Source of the DNA: Pantoea wallisii
GTDB lineage: Bacteria; Pseudomonadota; Gammaproteobacteria; Enterobacterales; Enterobacteriaceae
Length of the DNA: 64,000 nt
Direction of reading: 5' to 3'
NCBI RefSeq assembly: GCF_002095485.1
Contig: NZ_MLFS01000001.1
Location: 1 to 64,000 of the forward strand
In this document: in pieces, positions 23,876 through 35,289 of the stretch
How positions within the stretch are numbered: the stretch's first letter is position 1
Layout: each line of letters opens with the position of its first letter
Program-made: the position numbers and the translations under genes
The notes under the pieces: model-generated
What the model saw: the letters and a program-made list of their open reading frames with translations, nothing else
Told to the model about the DNA's origin: nothing
Databases searched by the model: none

Positions 23876-26061
23876 ATGTCAGAGCTTCCCGATCGCCAGG
23901 CGATCAATGCCCTTTTTGCCGGGAATTATGCCGATCCCTTTTCTATCCTTGGGATGCACCAGACGCTACAGGGTCTGGAAGTGCGTGCGCTGCTGCCGGA
24001 TGCATCCGAAGTGTGGGTCATCGAAACCAATACCGGGCGCAAATGTGCCCAGCTTAAATGCCTTGATTCACGCGGCTTTTTCAGCGGCGTGATTCCGCGT
24101 CGTAAAAATCTGTTCCGTTACCAGCTGGCGGTGAACTGGCACGGCCAGCAAAACCTGATTGATGATGCCTATCGCTTTGGTCCGCTGCTGCCGGAGATGG
24201 ATGCCTGGCTGCTGGCGGAAGGCACGCACCTGCGCCCTTACGAAACCATGGGGGCCCATGGCACCACCATTGATGGCGTAAGCGGTACGCGCTTCGCCGT
24301 CTGGGCGCCAATGCGCGCCGCGTCTCCGTAGTGGGTGAATTCAACTTCTGGGATGGCCGCCGCCACCCTATGCGATTCCGCCGCGAACTCGGCATCTGGG
24401 AGCTGTTTGTTCCTGGCGCAGTCAATGGCCAGCTGTATAAATATGAGATCATCGATAACAGCGGGCAGATGCGCATAAAAGCCGATCCGTTCGCGTTCGA
24501 GGCGCAGATGCGTCCGCAGACCGCCTCCATGATCTGTAGCCTGCCGCCGAAAGTCGAGATGCAGCCACAGCGCAAAGTGGCCAACGGATTTGATCAACCT
24601 ATCTCCATTTACGAAGTGCACCTTGGTTCGTGGCGCCGGCACACGGACAACAATTTCTGGCTGAGCTACAAAGAGCTGGCCGAGCAGTTGATCCCTTACG
24701 TCAAAGAGATGGGCTTTACCCATATTGAGCTGCTGCCGATCAACGAACACCCATTTGATGGCAGCTGGGGCTATCAGCCCCTTGGCATGTATGCGCCGAC
24801 GCGGCGTTTCGGAACGCGCGATGAGTTCCGCCATTTCGTTGCGGCGGCGCATGATGCGGGCATCAACGTGCTGCTCGACTGGGTGCCGGGCCACTTCCCC
24901 AGCGACGATTTCGGCCTGGCGAAGTTCGACGGCACCGAACTGTATGAGCACAGCGATCCGCGCGAAGGTTTCCATCAGGACTGGAATACGCTGATTTATA
25001 ACTTTGGCCGTCGCGAAGTCAGTAACTACTTATCCGGCAATGCGCTGTACTGGGTGGAGCGTTTTGGCATTGATGGCCTGCGCGTTGATGCCGTGGCCTC
25101 AATGATCTATCGCGACTACAGCCGGAAAGAGGGCGAGTGGGTACCCAATCACTTTGGTGGGCGTGAAAACCTCGAAGCCATCGCTTTCCTGCGCACCACG
25201 AACCGTACGCTGGGACGCGCGGCTGCGGGCAGCATCAGCGTGGCAGAAGAGTCTACCGACTATCCGGGCGTCACCCGTCCATCAGAGGATGGCGGTCTGG
25301 GCTTCTGGTTCAAATGGAACCTGGGCTGGATGCACGACACGCTGGATTACATGAAGCTCGATCCGGTGCATCGTCGTTATCACCACCATCTGCTGACGTT
25401 CGGCATGCTCTACAACTACACCGAAAACTTCGTGTTGCCGCTGTCGCATGACGAAGTGGTTCACGGCAAAAAATCGATCCTCGATCGTATGCCGGGCGAT
25501 TCATGGCAGAAGTTCGCCAACCTGCGCGCCTACTACGGCTGGATGTGGGGCTTCCCGGGCAAGAAGCTGCAATTCATGGGCAATGAGTTCGCGCAGGGGC
25601 GCGAGTGGAACCATGACAGCAGCCTCGACTGGCATCTGCTGGAGGGCCTGGATAACTGGCATCACGGCGTGCAGCGCCTGGTGCGCGATCTTAACCACAG
25701 CTACCGTCACTACACACCGCTCTACCAGCTCGATTTTGACCCGAACGGTTTTGAGTGGCTGGTGGTGGACGATCATGAAAACTCGGTATTTGTATTTGTG
25801 CGCCGCGATCGCGACGGTAACGAACTCATTGTTGCCAGTAACTTTACGCCAGTGCCGCGCCATGATTACCGCTTCGGCGTCAATCAATCAGGCGGCTGGC
25901 GCGAAGTGCTGAATACCGATCAGCACGACTATCATGGTAGCGATGTGCGTAATCACGGCATTGTGCACACGGACGCGATTGAGAGTCACGGTCGTGCGCA
26001 GTCGCTGAGCGTGTCGCTGCCGCCGCTGTCCACCATCTGGCTGGTGCGGGAGGGCGACTGA
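23876..26061 (+). pseudogene. glgB: 1,4-alpha-glucan branching enzyme GlgB, frameshifted as read
   Basis: GlgB makes the alpha-1,6 branches of glycogen. ATG 23876, with AGGAAG seven bases upstream, gives [23 protein letters not shown]. The frame breaks at about 24311, where CCA-AAT appears as CCA-AT (one A lost in a run of A), so [20 protein letters not shown] is truncated to a stop at 24331. Restoring the base gives exactly 728 residues, as in E. coli. The rest is intact: N-terminal CBM48 modules, then the GH13 barrel with [13 protein letters not shown] (nucleophile Asp about 405), AEESTDYPG (acid Glu about 458) and [12 protein letters not shown] (Asp about 526). It heads glgBXCAP. The downstream genes are intact, so a sequence error is likely. 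Confidence 0.93.
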
Positions 26062-28031
26062 TGCTCCTGCCGGGCCAGCCATCGCCACCCGGTGCGCACT
26101 ACGATGGGCGCGGCGTTAACTTCACGCTGTTTTCGCGTCATGCACAGCAGGTTGAGCTGTGCCTGTTTGACGCGCACGGCGTGGAGCAGCGCTATGCGTT
26201 GCCTGCACGCAGCGGCGATATCTGGCACGGCTATTTTCCGGCGCTGCAACCCGGCCAGCGTTATGGCTATCGGGTTCACGGCCCGTGGGCGCCCCGGCAG
26301 GGCCACCGTTTCAATCCCGCCAAACTGCTGATCGATCCCTGTGCCAAAGCCGTAAGTGGCACGGTGCCGGACGATGCACGTTTGTCAGGCGGCGAAGCGC
26401 AGCGCGACGACGCAGATAGCGCCGCCGTAGCGCCGAAATCGCTGGTGATAAGCGATGACTTTGACTGGCAGGACGATCGCGCGCCATGCACGCCGTGGGG
26501 AAAGACGGTGATCTATGAGGCCCACGTGCGTGGATTAACGCAGCAGCATCCGGAAATTCCGGAAACGCTGCGCGGGACATATGCGGCGCTCGGTCATCCT
26601 GCTATGGTGAGTTACCTGCGCCACCTGGGAATTACCGCGCTGGAGCTGCTGCCGGTGGCGGCGTTTGCCAGCGAGCCGCGCTTACAGCGCCTGGGCCTGA
26701 GCAATTACTGGGGCTATAACCCGATTGCGCTCTGGGCGCTGCATCCCGATTACGCGGCGGGTAATAACCCGCTGCGTGAGTTTCAGCAGGCGGTGAAGGC
26801 GCTGCATGCCGCAGGCATTGAGGTGATTCTGGATGTGGTGTTTAACCACAGCGCCGAGCTGGAAGAGATCGGCCCGACGCTCTCGCTGCGCGGCGTGGAT
26901 AACGCCAGCTACTACTGGCTGGATGAGCACGGGGCGTATCAAAACTGGACCGGCTGCGGTAATACGCTAAACCTCAGCCATCCGCAGGTACTGGCCTGGG
27001 CGCTGGATGCGCTGCGCTACTGGGTGCAAACCTGCCATATTGATGGCTTCCGCTTTGATCTTGCCAGCGTACTGGGGCGCACCCCTGAATATCGTCAGGA
27101 CGCGCCGCTCTTTGCCGCCATACAGGCCTGCCCGATTCTGTCGCAGGTGAAGCTGATCGCCGAGCCCTGGGATATCGGCCCGGGGGGATATCAGGTGGGC
27201 AACTTTCCCGTCGGCTTTGGCGAATGGAACGATCACTTTCGTGATACGGCCCGGCGGTACTGGCTGCACGGTGAGCTGAGCAACGGTGAATTTGCCCGCC
27301 GCTTTGCCGCCTCCAGCGATGTTTTTCAGCGTGCGGGCCGTCTGCCGCACGCCAGTATTAACCTGATTACCGCCCACGACGGCTTCACGCTGCGCGATGT
27401 GGTGAGCTTTAACCAGAAACATAATCAGGCCAACGGCGAGGACAATCGCGATGGCAGCAGCAGTAACTTCAGCCACAACCACGGGCAGGAGGGGCTGCAG
27501 GTCCATTTCGATATCGTTGAGCGGCGGCGGCGCAGCGTGCATGCGCTGCTGACTACGCTGCTGCTGGCGCAGGGGACACCGATGCTGCTGGCCGGTGATG
27601 AACGCGGCCACAGCCAGCATGGCAACAATAATGCCTATTGCCAGGACAATCCGCTGACCTGGCTAAACTGGCATCAGGATGACCTGGGACTGATCGATTT
27701 CACTGCCGCGTTAATTCGCCTGCGCCAGCAAATTCCGGCGCTGACGGCGGATCGCTGGTGGCAGGAGGGCGATGGGGATGTGCAGTGGTTGAATGCCAGC
27801 GGCAAACTACTGGAGAGGGATGAGTGGGAACAGGGGGCGCACAGGGTGCAGATCCTGCTCTCCAGCCGCTGGTTACTGACCATCAACGCCACGGACTCGG
27901 TGAGTAACCTTGCCTTACCAGACGGAGAGTGGCATGCCATACCTCCTTTCGCCGGGGAAGATAACCCTATCCTGACAACTGTCTGGCACGGTCCCGCACA
28001 CGGCGTGTGTGTGTTCCTGAAGCAATCATAA
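26061..28031 (+). CDS. glgX: Glycogen debranching enzyme GlgX
   Basis: GlgX is an isoamylase-type GH13 enzyme that removes short branches left after phosphorylase action. The 656 residues (E. coli 657) carry an N-terminal CBM48 domain (about 1-110), then the catalytic barrel with [13 protein letters not shown] (about 255-267), [13 protein letters not shown] (nucleophile Asp about 335), [14 protein letters not shown] (Glu about 371) and [16 protein letters not shown] (Asp about 440). Its ATG overlaps the glgB stop by one base (TGATG), which favours coupled translation. Confidence 0.97.
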   Translation: MLLPGQPSPPGAHYDGRGVNFTLFSRHAQQVELCLFDAHGVEQRYALPARSGDIWHGYFPALQPGQRYGYRVHGPWAPRQGHRFNPAKLLIDPCAKAVSGTVPDDARLSGGEAQRDDADSAAVAPKSLVISDDFDWQDDRAPCTPWGKTVIYEAHVRGLTQQHPEIPETLRGTYAALGHPAMVSYLRHLGITALELLPVAAFASEPRLQRLGLSNYWGYNPIALWALHPDYAAGNNPLREFQQAVKALHAAGIEVILDVVFNHSAELEEIGPTLSLRGVDNASYYWLDEHGAYQNWTGCGNTLNLSHPQVLAWALDALRYWVQTCHIDGFRFDLASVLGRTPEYRQDAPLFAAIQACPILSQVKLIAEPWDIGPGGYQVGNFPVGFGEWNDHFRDTARRYWLHGELSNGEFARRFAASSDVFQRAGRLPHASINLITAHDGFTLRDVVSFNQKHNQANGEDNRDGSSSNFSHNHGQEGLQVHFDIVERRRRSVHALLTTLLLAQGTPMLLAGDERGHSQHGNNNAYCQDNPLTWLNWHQDDLGLIDFTAALIRLRQQIPALTADRWWQEGDGDVQWLNASGKLLERDEWEQGAHRVQILLSSRWLLTINATDSVSNLALPDGEWHAIPPFAGEDNPILTTVWHGPAHGVCVFLKQS

Positions 28032-28041
28032 GGAGTCAGAC

Positions 28042-29334
28042 ATGGTGAAATTAGACAGAACCGATCCTTTAATGCTGGCGCGCCAGCTCCCTACCCAAAC
28101 GGTTGCCCTGATCCTTGCTGGCGGGCGCGGTACGCGCCTGAAAGATCTCACGGCCAAACGGGCCAAACCTGCCGTGCACTTCGGCGGGAAGTTCCGCATC
28201 ATCGATTTTGCGCTCTCTAACTGTATTAACTCGGGCATCCGGCGCATCGGCGTGATTACGCAATACCAGTCGCATACGCTGACGCAACACATTCAGCGTG
28301 GCTGGTCACTGTTCAACGAAGAGATGAACGAATTTGTCGATCTGCTGCCGGCCCAGCAGCGCGCCTCTACTGAGCACTGGTATCGCGGCACGGCAGATGC
28401 GGTGACGCAAAACCTCGATATCATTCGCCGCTACAACGCGCAGTACATCGTGATTCTCGCAGGCGATCACATCTACAAAATGGACTACTCGCGCATGCTG
28501 CTCGACCACGTCGATCGCAACGCGAAGTGTACCATTGCCTGCTTGCCGGTTCCGCTGCATGAAGCCACGGCGTTTGGTGTGATGGCAGTGGACGCCGACA
28601 ACAACGTGGTCGATTTCGTGGAAAAACCGCCGAAGCCGCCCTCAATGCCAGGCGATGACACCAAAGCACTCGCCAGTATGGGTATCTATGTTTTCAATGC
28701 CGACTATCTTTATCAGTTGCTGGAAGAGGATCTCCAGGTTGCCGACTCCAGTCACGACTTTGGTAAAGATCTGCTGCCGAAGATTGTTGCGAGCGGCGAG
28801 GCGTATGCGCACTCGTTCACGCTTTCGTGCGTGCAGAACGATGAAAACGCCGAGCCGTACTGGCGCGATGTCGGAACGCTGGAAGCCTACTGGCGTGCCA
28901 ATCTCGATCTGGCATCGGTAACGCCAGAGCTGGACATGTACGACCATGAATGGCCGATTCGCACCCATATGGAGCCGCTGCCACCCGCGAAGTTTGTACA
29001 GGATCGCTCCGGCAGTCACGGCATGACGATGAACTCGCTGGTCTCCGGCGGTTGCATCATCTCCGGCTCCGTGGTGGTGAATTCGGTTTTATTCCCGCGC
29101 GTGCGGATTAATTCATTTTGCAACATCGACTCTACGGTGCTGTTGCCCGATGTGGTGATTGGCCGGTCCTGCCGACTGCGGCGCTGCGTGGTAGATCGCG
29201 CCTGCGTTATTCCGGAAGGCATGGTGATTGGCGAGAACCCTGACGAAGACAGCCGCCGTTTTTACCGTTCAGAAGAGGGCATCGTTCTGGTGACGCGCGC
29301 CATGCTGGCCAAATTAGCCACAGCGGGTCAATAA
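28042..29334 (+). CDS. glgC: Glucose-1-phosphate adenylyltransferase GlgC
   Basis: GlgC makes ADP-glucose from ATP and glucose 1-phosphate and is the allosterically controlled step of glycogen synthesis (fructose 1,6-bisphosphate activates, AMP inhibits, in E. coli). It has 430 residues (E. coli 431). The nucleotidyltransferase loop [20 protein letters not shown] lies at about residues 24-43, [20 protein letters not shown] follows, and [11 protein letters not shown] and [13 protein letters not shown] are typical. The C-terminal half is a left-handed beta helix ([18 protein letters not shown]). AAGGAG lies about eight bases before ATG 28042. Confidence 0.98.
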   Translation: MVKLDRTDPLMLARQLPTQTVALILAGGRGTRLKDLTAKRAKPAVHFGGKFRIIDFALSNCINSGIRRIGVITQYQSHTLTQHIQRGWSLFNEEMNEFVDLLPAQQRASTEHWYRGTADAVTQNLDIIRRYNAQYIVILAGDHIYKMDYSRMLLDHVDRNAKCTIACLPVPLHEATAFGVMAVDADNNVVDFVEKPPKPPSMPGDDTKALASMGIYVFNADYLYQLLEEDLQVADSSHDFGKDLLPKIVASGEAYAHSFTLSCVQNDENAEPYWRDVGTLEAYWRANLDLASVTPELDMYDHEWPIRTHMEPLPPAKFVQDRSGSHGMTMNSLVSGGCIISGSVVVNSVLFPRVRINSFCNIDSTVLLPDVVIGRSCRLRRCVVDRACVIPEGMVIGENPDEDSRRFYRSEEGIVLVTRAMLAKLATAGQ

Positions 29335-29397
29335 GTGACGAAAGGGCATAAAACATTGCCGCGTGGAACGCGGGCGATAACACAATAGGGGTTCAGG

Positions 29398-30831
29398 ATG
29401 CAGGTTTTACATGTCTGTTCAGAGCTATTTCCACTGCTTAAAACCGGTGGATTGGCTGATGTCGTCGGCGCATTACCTCAGGCGCAAATTGCCGATGGTA
29501 CGGATACGCGGGTGCTGATTCCCGCGTTTCCGGATCTGCGTAAAGGGATTCCTGATACTGAAATCACGGCGGAACTGCAAACGTTCGCCGGACCGGTACG
29601 CTTACTCTTCGGGCAGTTCAACGGTGTGGGCATCTACCTGATTGACGCACCAGGCCTGTACGATCGTCCCGGTAGCCCGTATCACGATACATCGCAGTTC
29701 GCTTACGTCGATAACTACCTGCGTTTTGCCCTGCTGGGCTGGATGGCAGCAGAGATTGCCAGCGGGCTGGATACTTACTGGCAGCCGGACATCGTGCATG
29801 CGCATGACTGGCATGCGGGCCTGGCACCGGCCTATATCGCTGCACGCGGACGCCCGGCCAAAACCGTGTTCACCGTGCACAACCTGGCGTATCAGGGGCT
29901 GTTTTCCGCCCGGCATCTGGACGAGATTGAAATTCCTCGTGCCTATTTTGATATGCACGGGCTGGAGTTCTTCGGACAGATCTCCTACCTGAAAGCCGGA
30001 CTGTTTTTTGCCGATCATATAACCGCAGTAAGCCCGACGTATGCTCTGGAGATCACGCGCCCGGAGTTTGGTTATGGCATGGAGTCACTGCTGGAACAGC
30101 GGCTGAAAGAGGGGCGGCTGAGCGGCATTCTTAACGGTGTCGATCCCGGCATCTGGGACCCGGCGCATGATCTGCTGCTCACCGCACGGTATGACCGCGA
30201 CACGCTGGAAAGCAAAGCCGAAAACAAGCGCCAGCTGCAAATTGCTATGGGGCTGAAGGTTGATGACAAAGTCCCGGTGTTCTGCGTAATCAGCCGTCTG
30301 ACTAAGCAGAAAGGGTTGGATCTGGTGCTGGAGGCGCTGCCAGGGCTGCTGGCGCAGGGCGGTCAGCTGGTGCTGCTCGGGCAGGGCGACGCCGAGCTGC
30401 AGCAGGGTTTTCTTGCGGCAGCGGCAGAGCACCCCGGCAGCGTTGGCGTGCAGATCGGTTATCACGAAGCGTTTTCGCACCGCATCGTCGGGGGTGCCGA
30501 TGTGATTATGGTACCGAGCCGCTTCGAGCCGTGCGGCCTGACGCAGCTCTACGGCCTGAAGTACGGCACGCTGCCGCTGGTACGCCGCACCGGTGGCCTG
30601 GCGGATACGGTGCAGGATAGCTCGCTGGAGAACCTCGCGGATGGCGTCGCCAGCGGTTTTAGCTTTGAAGACAGTAACGCCTGGTCGCTGCTGCGGGCGA
30701 TCCGGCGCGCCTTTGTTCTCTGGTCGCGTCCTTCACTCTGGCGCTATGTTCAGCGCCAGGCCATGGGGATGGATTTTAGCTGGCAGGTAGCAGCACAAGC
30801 CTACCGCGATCTTTATCAACGCTTGCTGTAA
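29398..30831 (+). CDS. glgA: Glycogen synthase GlgA
   Basis: GlgA extends alpha-1,4 glucan chains from ADP-glucose (glycosyltransferase family 5, GT-B fold). The length, 477 residues, equals E. coli. The N-terminal sugar-nucleotide motif [13 protein letters not shown] is at residues 15-27, [13 protein letters not shown] at about 136, and the C-terminal [20 protein letters not shown] holds the catalytic glutamate (about 377). It lies 63 bases after glgC, within glgBXCAP. Confidence 0.98.
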   Translation: MQVLHVCSELFPLLKTGGLADVVGALPQAQIADGTDTRVLIPAFPDLRKGIPDTEITAELQTFAGPVRLLFGQFNGVGIYLIDAPGLYDRPGSPYHDTSQFAYVDNYLRFALLGWMAAEIASGLDTYWQPDIVHAHDWHAGLAPAYIAARGRPAKTVFTVHNLAYQGLFSARHLDEIEIPRAYFDMHGLEFFGQISYLKAGLFFADHITAVSPTYALEITRPEFGYGMESLLEQRLKEGRLSGILNGVDPGIWDPAHDLLLTARYDRDTLESKAENKRQLQIAMGLKVDDKVPVFCVISRLTKQKGLDLVLEALPGLLAQGGQLVLLGQGDAELQQGFLAAAAEHPGSVGVQIGYHEAFSHRIVGGADVIMVPSRFEPCGLTQLYGLKYGTLPLVRRTGGLADTVQDSSLENLADGVASGFSFEDSNAWSLLRAIRRAFVLWSRPSLWRYVQRQAMGMDFSWQVAAQAYRDLYQRLL

Positions 30832-30850
30832 CGAGATTGGGATACCGGAT

Positions 30851-33298
30851 ATGAATGCACCTTTCACCTATGCTTCACCCACGCTGACGGTTGATGCACT
30901 CAAGCACTCAATCGCCTATAAGCTGATGTTTACTATTGGTAAAGATCCGTCGATCGCCAATAAGCATGAGTGGCTGAACGCTTCGCTGTTAGCGGTGCGC
31001 GATCGTATGGTGGAGCGCTGGCTGCGTTCCAGCCGTGCGCAGCTGTCCCAGGATGTGCGGCAGGTGTATTACCTGTCGATGGAGTTTTTGATGGGGCGCA
31101 CGCTGGGCAATGCGCTGCTGGCGATGGGCATTTATGACGATCTCAATCAGGCGCTGGATGAGATGGGGTTGGATCTTAGCGAACTGATGGAAGAGGAGAA
31201 CGATCCCGGCCTCGGTAACGGTGGTCTGGGGCGCCTGGCCGCCTGCTTCCTCGATTCGCTTGCCACCCTGGGTCTGCCAGGACGGGGTTACGGCATTCGT
31301 TACGACTACGGCATGTTTAAACAGAACATTGTGGATGGTCAGCAGCGTGAATCCCCCGACTACTGGCTGGAGTATGGTAACCCGTGGGAGTTCCAGCGTC
31401 ACAATACGCGCTACAAAGTGCGCTTTGGCGGGCGTCTGCAGCACGAAGGCGCGCGCGTACGCTGGGTGGAAACCGAAGAGATCGTGGCGATGGCCTATGA
31501 TCAAATCATTCCCGGTTTTGATACGGATGCCACCAACACGCTGCGGCTGTGGGGTGCGCAGGCGAGTAACGAGATCAACCTCGGCAAATTTAATCAGGGC
31601 GATTACTTTGCCGCCGTGGAGGATAAAAACCACTCGGAGAACGTGTCGCGCGTGCTCTATCCGGATGACTCCACTTACTCCGGGCGCGAGCTGCGTCTGC
31701 GCCAGGAGTACTTCCTCGTCTCCTCAACGGTGCAGGACATTCTGCATCGTCACTGGCAGATGCATGAAACCTGGGACAATCTGGCGGATAAGATCGCCAT
31801 CCACCTGAATGATACGCACCCGGTGCTGGCGATTCCTGAGCTGATGCGTCTGCTGATGGATGAGCATAAATTCAGCTGGGACGATGCGTTTGAAGTGACC
31901 TGTCAGGTATTCTCCTACACCAACCATACGCTGATGAGCGAAGCGCTGGAGACCTGGCCGGTGGATATGCTCGGCAAGATCCTGCCGCGCCACCTCAGCA
32001 TCATTTTCGAAATCAACGACTACTTCCTGAAAACTATTCAGGACTACTACCCGGAAGATTGGGATCTGATGTCGCGCATCTCGATCATCGATGAAAATGA
32101 TGGCCGCCGCGTGCGCATGGCATGGCTGGCGGTCGTGGTCAGCCATAAAGTGAACGGCGTCTCCGAACTGCACTCAAATCTGATGGTGCAGTCGCTGTTC
32201 GCGGATTTTGCTCGCCTGTTCCCGGGCCGCTTCTGCAATAAAACCAACGGCGTAACGCCACGGCGCTGGCTGGCACTGGCGAATCCGGCGCTGTCAGACG
32301 TGCTGGACAATGCCATTGGCCGCAACTGGCGTACCGATCTCGGCCAGCTCAACGAGCTGGTACCGCATGTCGACTATCCGGCCTTTATTGAACAGATTGC
32401 TGACGCCAAGTTTGCCAACAAAAAACGGCTGGCGGAGTGGGTAGCGAAAAACATGGATATCGTGCTCGATCCCCATGCGCTATTTGATGTGCAGATTAAA
32501 CGTATCCACGAATATAAACGCCAGCTGCTGAATGTGCTGCACGTGGTGACGCGCTATAACCGCATCAAAGCCGATCCCAATGCAAACTGGGTGCCGCGCG
32601 TAAATATTTTTGCCGGTAAAGCCGCCTCGGCCTATTACGTTGCCAAGCACATTATTCACCTGATCAACGATGTGGCTAACGTGATCAACAACGATCCGCA
32701 GGTGAAGAACAAGCTTAAAGTTGTGTTTGTGCCAAATTACGGCGTGAGCCTGGCGCAGATCATTATTCCGGCGGCGGATCTCTCGGAACAGATCTCTACT
32801 GCAGGAACGGAAGCCTCCGGCACCAGTAATATGAAGTTTGCGCTGAACGGCGCGCTGACAATCGGCACGCTGGACGGCGCGAACGTTGAGATGCGTGAGC
32901 ACGTAGGCGAAGAGAATATCTTTATCTTCGGCAATACGACGCCGCAGGTGGAGAAGCTGCGCAAAGAGGGTTATAACCCGCGCAAATATTACGAAGAGGA
33001 TGCCGAGCTGCACCAGGCGCTGACGCAGATTGCCAGCGGCGTGTTCAGTCCGCAGGAGCCGGGGCGCTATCGCAGTCTGTTCGATGCGCTGGTGAACTTT
33101 GGCGATCACTATCAGCTGCTGGCGGATTACCGCAGTTACGTCGATACCCAGGATAAGGTGGATAAGCTCTATCGCCAGCCGGAAGAGTGGCAGCGGCGCG
33201 CGGCCCTGAATATTGCCAACATGGGCTATTTCTCAGCCGACCGCACCATTCAGGAGTATGCCGATGAGATCTGGCATATTTCACCGGTAAGGCTGTAA
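30851..33298 (+). CDS. glgP: Glycogen phosphorylase GlgP
   Basis: GlgP releases glucose 1-phosphate from glycogen. It has 815 residues, the E. coli length. Conserved features include [17 protein letters not shown] (about residues 74-90), [36 protein letters not shown], and the pyridoxal-phosphate site [20 protein letters not shown] (Lys about 661). It is the last gene of glgBXCAP, 19 bases after glgA, and REP palindromes follow its stop. In E. coli glpD lies next; here dcrB does. Confidence 0.98.
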   Translation: MNAPFTYASPTLTVDALKHSIAYKLMFTIGKDPSIANKHEWLNASLLAVRDRMVERWLRSSRAQLSQDVRQVYYLSMEFLMGRTLGNALLAMGIYDDLNQALDEMGLDLSELMEEENDPGLGNGGLGRLAACFLDSLATLGLPGRGYGIRYDYGMFKQNIVDGQQRESPDYWLEYGNPWEFQRHNTRYKVRFGGRLQHEGARVRWVETEEIVAMAYDQIIPGFDTDATNTLRLWGAQASNEINLGKFNQGDYFAAVEDKNHSENVSRVLYPDDSTYSGRELRLRQEYFLVSSTVQDILHRHWQMHETWDNLADKIAIHLNDTHPVLAIPELMRLLMDEHKFSWDDAFEVTCQVFSYTNHTLMSEALETWPVDMLGKILPRHLSIIFEINDYFLKTIQDYYPEDWDLMSRISIIDENDGRRVRMAWLAVVVSHKVNGVSELHSNLMVQSLFADFARLFPGRFCNKTNGVTPRRWLALANPALSDVLDNAIGRNWRTDLGQLNELVPHVDYPAFIEQIADAKFANKKRLAEWVAKNMDIVLDPHALFDVQIKRIHEYKRQLLNVLHVVTRYNRIKADPNANWVPRVNIFAGKAASAYYVAKHIIHLINDVANVINNDPQVKNKLKVVFVPNYGVSLAQIIIPAADLSEQISTAGTEASGTSNMKFALNGALTIGTLDGANVEMREHVGEENIFIFGNTTPQVEKLRKEGYNPRKYYEEDAELHQALTQIASGVFSPQEPGRYRSLFDALVNFGDHYQLLADYRSYVDTQDKVDKLYRQPEEWQRRAALNIANMGYFSADRTIQEYADEIWHISPVRL

Positions 33299-33302
33299 AA
33301 AA

Positions 33303-33368
33303 GGTCGCCATAAATGGCGACCCTATGAAAGATGTACGACGCTCGTAGGGTGCGCATAAATGCGCACC
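33303..33368. repeat. REP/BIME pair between glgP and dcrB
   Basis: Form A GGTCGCCATAAATGGCGACC (33303-33322) and form B GGTGCGCATAAATGCGCACC (33349-33368, preceded by GTAG) face each other, 26 bases apart. Both palindromes are perfect except for the central AA. This copy begins five bases after the glgP stop. Confidence 0.9.
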
Positions 33369-33376
33369 TGGCGAGA

Positions 33377-33934
33377 TTACTTCAGCGTAATGCTCTTCAC
33401 AATGCTGTCCGCATCGCTCTGCGCCTGCTGCTGGTTGTCAGCGGGCAGGGTAATCTGCAGCGTCAGCAATTTTCCGTCCACTTTCGCCAGAATAACCGAG
33501 GACCATGAGGTCTGATTATTGGCGGAGATCACCGTGTCCAGCTGCTGTGCCGGCTGATCTTTCAGGGTTACCGCTTTATTAGACACCACCTGTAGCTGTG
33601 GATCGCGGTTACGCTGCTGCTGCTCCAGACGCTGTGACAGCGCATCAAGCGTTTCGTTAGTCGGGTCGCCGGCAATCACGATAATCGCGCGCTGTCCGGT
33701 TTCATCGGCATACACGTGCATGTTGGTCGATTCAGAGCCCAGTTTACCGCTCTTATCTGACATACCGGCGGGCAGGCTGAAGCTCAGTTTGCCATCCATC
33801 AGGTTAACCGTCTGTGCGGACTGGCTGGCCGTCGCACCGCTGTTGTTTGCCGCTGCGTCATCTTTCTTCTGGTCACAAGCCGCAAGGCCGATTACCAGCA
33901 GACCAATACCTGCATATTTCACTAAGTTACGCAT
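33377..33934 (-). CDS. dcrB: Lipoprotein DcrB
   Basis: DcrB is an inner-membrane-associated lipoprotein needed for phage C1/C6 DNA entry in E. coli and linked to envelope lipoprotein maturation. ATG 33934, after AGGGATAAGA, gives 185 residues as in E. coli and the lipoprotein signal [20 protein letters not shown] (lipobox LAAC, Cys20). An upstream ATG at 33949 would add five residues. After a low-complexity linker the DUF1795-type domain follows ([33 protein letters not shown]). It runs tail-to-tail towards glgP. Confidence 0.95.
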   Translation of the reverse strand: MRNLVKYAGIGLLVIGLAACDQKKDDAAANNSGATASQSAQTVNLMDGKLSFSLPAGMSDKSGKLGSESTNMHVYADETGQRAIIVIAGDPTNETLDALSQRLEQQQRNRDPQLQVVSNKAVTLKDQPAQQLDTVISANNQTSWSSVILAKVDGKLLTLQITLPADNQQQAQSDADSIVKSITLK

Positions 33935-34050
33935 TCTTATCCCTTTCATCAGATCCTAATCAGGCGTTATACAAGCGGATTTACCGGCCAAAAGCAACCA
34001 ACGCTTTGTCAGGAGATCTTAGCCTGCTGCAGCGTTTCGTCTACGTGCAA

Positions 34051-34716
34051 TTAGCCGAAATTCATCCGGCGCTGATTTTGTCGCTCCGCCAGACGTTTCA
34101 GCGCCGCGTTAAGCAGCACGCCGTAAGCGGGCAGGAAGAAAATCATGCAGATTAAGACCTTGAAGCTGTAATCGACCAGCGCGATCTCGACCCAGTGCGC
34201 AGACATAAACGGGTCCGGACTTTTGTAGAAAGCGATGAAGAAGAAAGCCAGCGTATCGCTGATATTGCCAAGGAACATGGCGCAGGCCGGCGCGATCCAC
34301 CACTGCGGAAGCTGACGCAGCCGGTTAAACACGTGCACATCCAGAATCTGGCCAAGGGCATACGCCATAAAGCTGGCGCAGGCGATACGGGCAACAAACA
34401 GATTCACCTCTGCCAGCGACGCCCAGCCCTGCCATTCACCCTGGAAAAACACGCATGACACGACATAAGAGATAAACAGCGCCGGGATCATGACCGCCAG
34501 AATAATGCGCCGCGCCAGCGGGGCACCAAAGATGCGTACGGTAAGATCGGTCGCCAGGAAGATAAACGGAAAGCTGAACGCACCCCAGGTGGTGTGGAAC
34601 CCGAAAATAGCCACCGGCAGCTGCACCAGATAGTTACTGGAGGTGATCACCAGCAGGTGAAAGAGCGACAGCCAAAACAGCGCATGCATGCGCTGACGTG
34701 CAGAGAAGTTGATCAT
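34051..34716 (-). CDS. yhhQ: Queuosine precursor transporter YhhQ
   Basis: YhhQ belongs to the ECF-like YhhQ/QueT-type family and imports 7-cyano-7-deazaguanine (preQ0/preQ1) in E. coli. The 221 residues (E. coli 221) include about six membrane segments and the family block HTTWGAFSFPFIFLATDLTVRIFG (residues about 41-64 in part). It diverges from tusA across a gap with a long inverted repeat. No preQ1 riboswitch was recognised upstream. Confidence 0.93.
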   Translation of the reverse strand: MINFSARQRMHALFWLSLFHLLVITSSNYLVQLPVAIFGFHTTWGAFSFPFIFLATDLTVRIFGAPLARRIILAVMIPALFISYVVSCVFFQGEWQGWASLAEVNLFVARIACASFMAYALGQILDVHVFNRLRQLPQWWIAPACAMFLGNISDTLAFFFIAFYKSPDPFMSAHWVEIALVDYSFKVLICMIFFLPAYGVLLNAALKRLAERQNQRRMNFG

Positions 34717-34767
34717 ATGAACCTTTTTAGTAATGGGGTTAGGGAACCCATCCCTTCCTCTTCATAC

Positions 34768-34874
34768 TTCAGTTTTCATGTGCGTTGGCTGCACCAGCTC
34801 ACTCCGGTCACTCACTGTAGTAAGCTCCCGGGGATGATCCGGCTTGCCGCCTTCCTGAAACCTGAATTATTTTG
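34768..34874. repeat. MITE-like imperfect inverted repeat upstream of yhhQ
   Basis: About 105 bp form an interrupted long hairpin. The left end CTTCAGTTTTCATG pairs with the right end CCTGAAACCTGAAT (10 of 14 against its complement), and an inner stem pairs CCGG...AGTAAG with the CCCGGGG side. The block (GCGTTGGCTGC, AAGCTCCCGGGGAT, GCTTGCCGCCTTCCTG) resembles a repeat I have seen in many enterobacterial intergenic regions; that recollection is not verified. Confidence 0.5.
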
Positions 34875-35024
34875 AGGAATTGGCAGTAACGTTTAAAAAT
34901 CGGTCGGCATCTTAACGCGTTGCGCAACGAATGCAATGGTTAATTTTAGCGCAATCGTTATCGCCTTGCGCTGCTGCGCCAGCGCGCTAGAATGAGCGCC
35001 CACACTGAACAAAGACAGAGAATC

Positions 35025-35276
35025 ATGAGCGATCCTTTTTCTGCGCCGGACCATACGCTTGATGCACTGGGTCTGCGCTGCCCGGAGCCGGTAATGATGG
35101 TGCGTAAAACCGTGCGCGGCATGCAGCCGGGTGAAACACTGTTGATCATCGCTGACGATCCCGCCACAACGCGTGATATCCCCGGCTTTTGCCGCTTTAT
35201 GGACCATCCGTTGCTGGCACAGCAGACAGAAACGCTGCCGTATCAGTATCTGATTCAGAAAGGTGCGGATGCCTGA
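35025..35276 (+). CDS. tusA: Sulfur-carrier protein TusA
   Basis: TusA takes persulfide sulfur from IscS and passes it to TusBCD for 2-thiolation of tRNA wobble uridine. ATG 35025 gives 83 residues (E. coli 81), [22 protein letters not shown]; an earlier in-frame ATG would add 11 residues not found in the family. The sulfur-carrying cysteine is in [13 protein letters not shown] (Cys19). [12 protein letters not shown] is also typical. It converges on zntA, 13 bases from stop to stop. Confidence 0.96.
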   Translation: MSDPFSAPDHTLDALGLRCPEPVMMVRKTVRGMQPGETLLIIADDPATTRDIPGFCRFMDHPLLAQQTETLPYQYLIQKGADA

Positions 35277-35289
35277 GCAACGGCATCCG

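Noticed and set aside
22408-33298. Possible horizontally acquired island at asd-glg
   Set aside because: Gene content, order and composition are core enterobacterial; only the block position differs from E. coli.
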